Assembly (NCBI GenBank): GCA_016934435.1
Contig: JAFGSU010000294.1
Coordinates: 1 to 9,019, forward strand
Reading direction: 5' to 3'
From: Candidatus Zhuqueibacterota bacterium
GTDB taxonomy: Bacteria; Zhuqueibacterota; Zhuqueibacteria; Residuimicrobiales; Residuimicrobiaceae
Length of the DNA: 9,019 nucleotides
The notes beneath the pieces were generated by a model, which saw only the letters and a program-made list of their open reading frames with translations, did not search any database and was not told the origin of the DNA. Shown in pieces: positions 6,680 to 9,019 of this stretch. A program made the position numbers and the translations under genes. Position 1 is the stretch's first letter. Every line of letters begins with the position of its first letter.

Positions 6680-6753
6680 TCGCAGAGACGTTTGCATAAG
6701 GAGCGTGGGGCAGACGTTAATTGACTATTCATTTTTTTTATCGGATGCGATCA

Positions 6754-9019
6754 ATGGTAGGTAAAACGGTTTCCAACTATAAAATTCTCGAAAAACTTGG
6801 GGAAGGCGGTATGGGCCGGGTTTACAGGGCCAAAGATACCAGACTGGGCAGGATGGTGGCGCTCAAGTTTCTGCCACTGGAACTCACGCGCGATTCTAAG
6901 GTCAAGCAACGTTTTATCCGCGAAGCGCAGGCTGCCTCCGCGCTTCAACATGAAAACATCTGCACGATCCATGATATCGATGAAACGCCCGATGGTCAAC
7001 TGTTCATTGTCATGGATTTCTATACCGGCAGGACCTTGAATGAGATCGTCAGCAAAGGACCGCTGCCGCTTGACAGGGCGATCGATATTGCCATCCAGAT
7101 CGCTGCGGGATTGAATGAGGCGCATAAAAAAGGCATCATCCATCGCGATCTAAAGAGCGCCAATATCATGGTAACCGAAACCGGTCGGGCAAAGATGTTG
7201 GACTTTGGTCTGGCCATATTATCCGGTAAAACGCGCCTGACAAAGACTGGCAGCACCCTGGGGACCATTGCCTATATGTCGCCGGAGCAGACGAAAGGCG
7301 AACAGGTGGATCATCGCACCGACATCTGGTCTTTCGGCGTTATTCTTTATGAGATGCTCACCGGTCTGTTGCCTTTCAGGGGCGATTATGATCAGGCCGT
7401 GATCTATTCCATCGTAAATTTAGAGCCGGAGCCAATGACCGGTCTTCGTACTGGAATACCAGTAGCGTTGGAGGCCATTGTAAATAAACTTCTCGCTAAA
7501 AAGTCCGCCGATCGGTACCAGCACATCGATGAACTGCCGGTGGATTTAAAGCACGTAGAGGTAAGCGAAAAAGGGGCTTTTGAGGCAACTATTCCCGCCA
7601 ATCAGCTTCAGGGAGGTGTGACTTCTATGATTGGCAGGGTCGTTGCCCACTATAAAATCCTATCCAAACTCGGCGAAGGCGGCATGGGGGTAGTGTATAA
7701 AGCCAAAGATACCAGATTGGACCGTATGGTTGCGCTAAAATTTCTGGCGCCGGAATTCACCCGTGATGCTAAAGCCAAACAACGATTCATCCATGAAGCC
7801 AAAACCGCATCCGCTTTAGATCATCCAAATATTTGTACGATCTATGAAATTAACGAAACCGATGATGGGCAGCTGTACATTGCTATGGCTTATTATGAAG
7901 GCCAAACGCTAAAGGATAGAATAGCTCCCGGAAGGATTCAGAGTAATGCGCCTCTGCCTATTGAAGAAATCACCGACATGGCCCTCCAGGTCTCCCGGGG
8001 ACTGGCTAAAGCGCACGAAAAAGGCATTGTTCACCGGGATATTAATCCATCCAACATCATGATCACGACCGATGGCATGGTCAAAATAATGGATTTTGGC
8101 CTGGCTAAACTTTTAGGCGATAAGAAACTGACTCAGACCGGGATTACACTGGGCACGGTTTCTTATATGTCGCCTGAGCAGCTTCGCGGAGAGAAAGTAA
8201 AGCCAGCGTCCGATATCTGGTCGTTCGGAGTCGTGCTCTACGAAATGATCACCGGTCAACTGCCATTCTCAGGCGAACATACACCGGCTTTGATTTATGC
8301 TATTAATAATGAAAATGCCCCGGTGCCGAATAGGTTGCGTCCGGATGCGCCTCCCTTTTTATGTGAAATCATCGAAAGATGTTTAAAAAAGGATGCAAAC
8401 AGTCGGCCTGATTCCATGGATAAAATTTACATCGATCTGAGAAGAAAGAACAAACCGGGTGCTCTATCTTTTCTTCACCTGCCGCTTCGTCGGCGGGTGA
8501 TGGCAGCAGCTATTTTCAGCATCTTTTTTCTCTTTACAATCCTTCTGATCTGGAACATGGTTCATCCGTTTATGCCCTTTTCAGATAACCCGCGCGGAAA
8601 ATGGGATGTTTCTATCCTGCCATTTCGCGATTATTCAGATAAACCAGAGACTGCGCAGTGGCCTGAGTTGATTCAGAGTATGATCGTTAATGAATTGACA
8701 GGTGCGGAGGCGTTTAGTGTCGTGGAACCGATGGGCCTCAATAATTACATTTCAAGTTCACTGGGTGGATTGACGACAAGTCGGGATTCTCAGCTGCTGC
8801 AACTCATTCGCGACACCGATGCATCAGTGATCATTGATGGTGATATCCGCTGGGAGCGTGATGCTTTCAGTATTCAATCCTACATTCATGATCGAAAAAG
8901 TGGGGAAAGACCTATCACAAATCGATTTTATTTCTCCCGGCCGGATGAGCTCTCACAGCAGACAAAAAATTTGGTGAATGAAATTTATAATTATTTGCAG
9001 GTTAAAGTAGTACCGCCCA
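6754..9019 (+). CDS. Tandem double Ser/Thr protein kinase with membrane helix and TolB-like domain (3' partial)
   Basis: At least 755 residues, with no stop to the window end. Kinase 1 (about 9-270) is complete: GEGGMG loop 16-21, Lys38, Glu57, HRDLKSAN 130-137, DFG 150-152, SPE 176-178, Asp190 and Arg254. Kinase 2 (about 300-560) has GEGGMG 307-312, Lys329, Glu348, HRD 427-429, DFG 447-449 and SPE 473-475, but Asn431 replaces the catalytic-loop Lys. A hydrophobic helix (about 583-601) follows, then a TolB/FlgO-like region (about 617-752: WDVSILPF ... ASVIIDGDIRW), expected outside the cytoplasm. Relatives often continue into TPR repeats. An in-frame TAA at 6718 limits the start. ATG 6754 is chosen because MVGKTVSNYKIL matches the family's usual beginning; ATG 6745 is the alternative, and neither has a good ribosome site. 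Function is Hanks-type phospho-signalling; the signal and targets are unknown. An internal ATG at 7627 may start a second product. Confidence 0.88.
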   Translation, partial: MVGKTVSNYKILEKLGEGGMGRVYRAKDTRLGRMVALKFLPLELTRDSKVKQRFIREAQAASALQHENICTIHDIDETPDGQLFIVMDFYTGRTLNEIVSKGPLPLDRAIDIAIQIAAGLNEAHKKGIIHRDLKSANIMVTETGRAKMLDFGLAILSGKTRLTKTGSTLGTIAYMSPEQTKGEQVDHRTDIWSFGVILYEMLTGLLPFRGDYDQAVIYSIVNLEPEPMTGLRTGIPVALEAIVNKLLAKKSADRYQHIDELPVDLKHVEVSEKGAFEATIPANQLQGGVTSMIGRVVAHYKILSKLGEGGMGVVYKAKDTRLDRMVALKFLAPEFTRDAKAKQRFIHEAKTASALDHPNICTIYEINETDDGQLYIAMAYYEGQTLKDRIAPGRIQSNAPLPIEEITDMALQVSRGLAKAHEKGIVHRDINPSNIMITTDGMVKIMDFGLAKLLGDKKLTQTGITLGTVSYMSPEQLRGEKVKPASDIWSFGVVLYEMITGQLPFSGEHTPALIYAINNENAPVPNRLRPDAPPFLCEIIERCLKKDANSRPDSMDKIYIDLRRKNKPGALSFLHLPLRRRVMAAAIFSIFFLFTILLIWNMVHPFMPFSDNPRGKWDVSILPFRDYSDKPETAQWPELIQSMIVNELTGAEAFSVVEPMGLNNYISSSLGGLTTSRDSQLLQLIRDTDASVIIDGDIRWERDAFSIQSYIHDRKSGERPITNRFYFSRPDELSQQTKNLVNEIYNYLQVKVVPP
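7612..7629 (+). promoter_or_regulatory. Internal Shine-Dalgarno site and ATG before the second kinase domain
   Basis: GGAGGTG (7612-7618) lies 8 bases before the in-frame ATG 7627-7629. That Met begins MIGRVVAHYKIL, the usual N-terminus of a free-standing kinase of this family. This site is much stronger than anything before the gene's own start at 6754. It could give a separate kinase 2-membrane protein, or be the relic of a second gene now fused to the first. Confidence 0.55.

Larger units (their letters stand above)
5963..6753. other. 790-base intergenic spacer rich in promoter and hairpin signals
   Basis: No convincing protein gene is seen between the divergent mgtE and kinase genes. The mgtE-proximal half is strongly AT-rich. 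The kinase-proximal half is near the GC level of the coding DNA and may be transcribed leader or non-coding RNA. The spacer holds two candidate promoters, a promoter-terminator pair that could make a small RNA, four hairpins followed by T runs on the + strand, a MITE-like inverted-repeat unit and short direct repeats. They are listed separately. A perfect GACGC-TTT-GCGTC hairpin at 6595-6607 is also present. Confidence 0.6.

Noticed and set aside
6721..6726. TTGACT as a -35 box for the kinase gene
   Set aside because: No -10-like sequence at 16-18 bases, where the frame already enters the start codons.
6490..6732. 80-residue Cys-rich reading frame on the - strand in the spacer
   Set aside because: No ribosome site before its ATG, no recognisable domain, and it runs through repeat words and hairpins that better explain the sequence.
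6745..6753. ATG 6745 as the kinase start
   Set aside because: In frame and possible, but it adds only three residues before the family-typical MVGKT start and has no better ribosome site.

Overview
The window reads as bacterial chromosome from an uncultured or little-studied lineage. The clues are secreted proteins built of many fibronectin type III (FN3) modules, and a Ser/Thr kinase of the form 'kinase - membrane helix - TolB-like periplasmic domain'. This mix is common in Calditrichota/KSB1-type, Zixibacteria-type and Acidobacteriota genomes. The taxonomic guess is inference from gene style only; no rRNA or marker gene is present. No CRISPR array, tRNA, rRNA or transposase gene was seen.

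Region 1 (1-4434, + strand) is the end of a tight operon for exported proteins. It holds the 3' end of an unrecognised beta-rich protein, then an 814-residue signal-peptide protein made of six FN3-like modules, then a 538-residue signal-peptide protein. The last has an apparent papain-like Cys/His/Asp domain (C83, H197, D218) and a beta-rich C-terminal half. The genes are 13-15 bases apart, each with a good Shine-Dalgarno site. A surface or periplasmic scaffold plus a peptidase-like partner is a fair reading, but the substrate is unknown. A GC-rich 12-bp hairpin follows.

Region 2 (4703-5962, - strand) is a convergent gene for an MgtE-type magnesium transporter, with N domain, two CBS domains and five membrane helices ending in the conserved TT..D motif.

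Region 3 (5963-6753) is a 790-base, partly AT-rich spacer with an unusual density of signals. It has a near-consensus sigma70-like promoter followed about 85 bases later by a classical intrinsic terminator (a small-RNA candidate), further hairpins followed by T runs, and a 90-bp segment with perfect 10-bp inverted ends flanked by near-identical GGGTTTTT(T)A direct repeats (MITE-like or a structured RNA). Short repeated words lie just upstream of the kinase gene.

Region 4 (6754 to the window end, + strand) is one uninterrupted reading frame encoding two tandem Hanks-type Ser/Thr kinase domains, a transmembrane helix and a TolB-like extracytoplasmic domain, continuing past the window. The two kinase domains are about 70% identical over their first 90 residues. 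The second starts at an in-frame ATG with its own strong Shine-Dalgarno site, and its catalytic loop reads HRDIN instead of HRDLK. This double kinase and the signal-dense spacer before it are the most interesting parts of the window.
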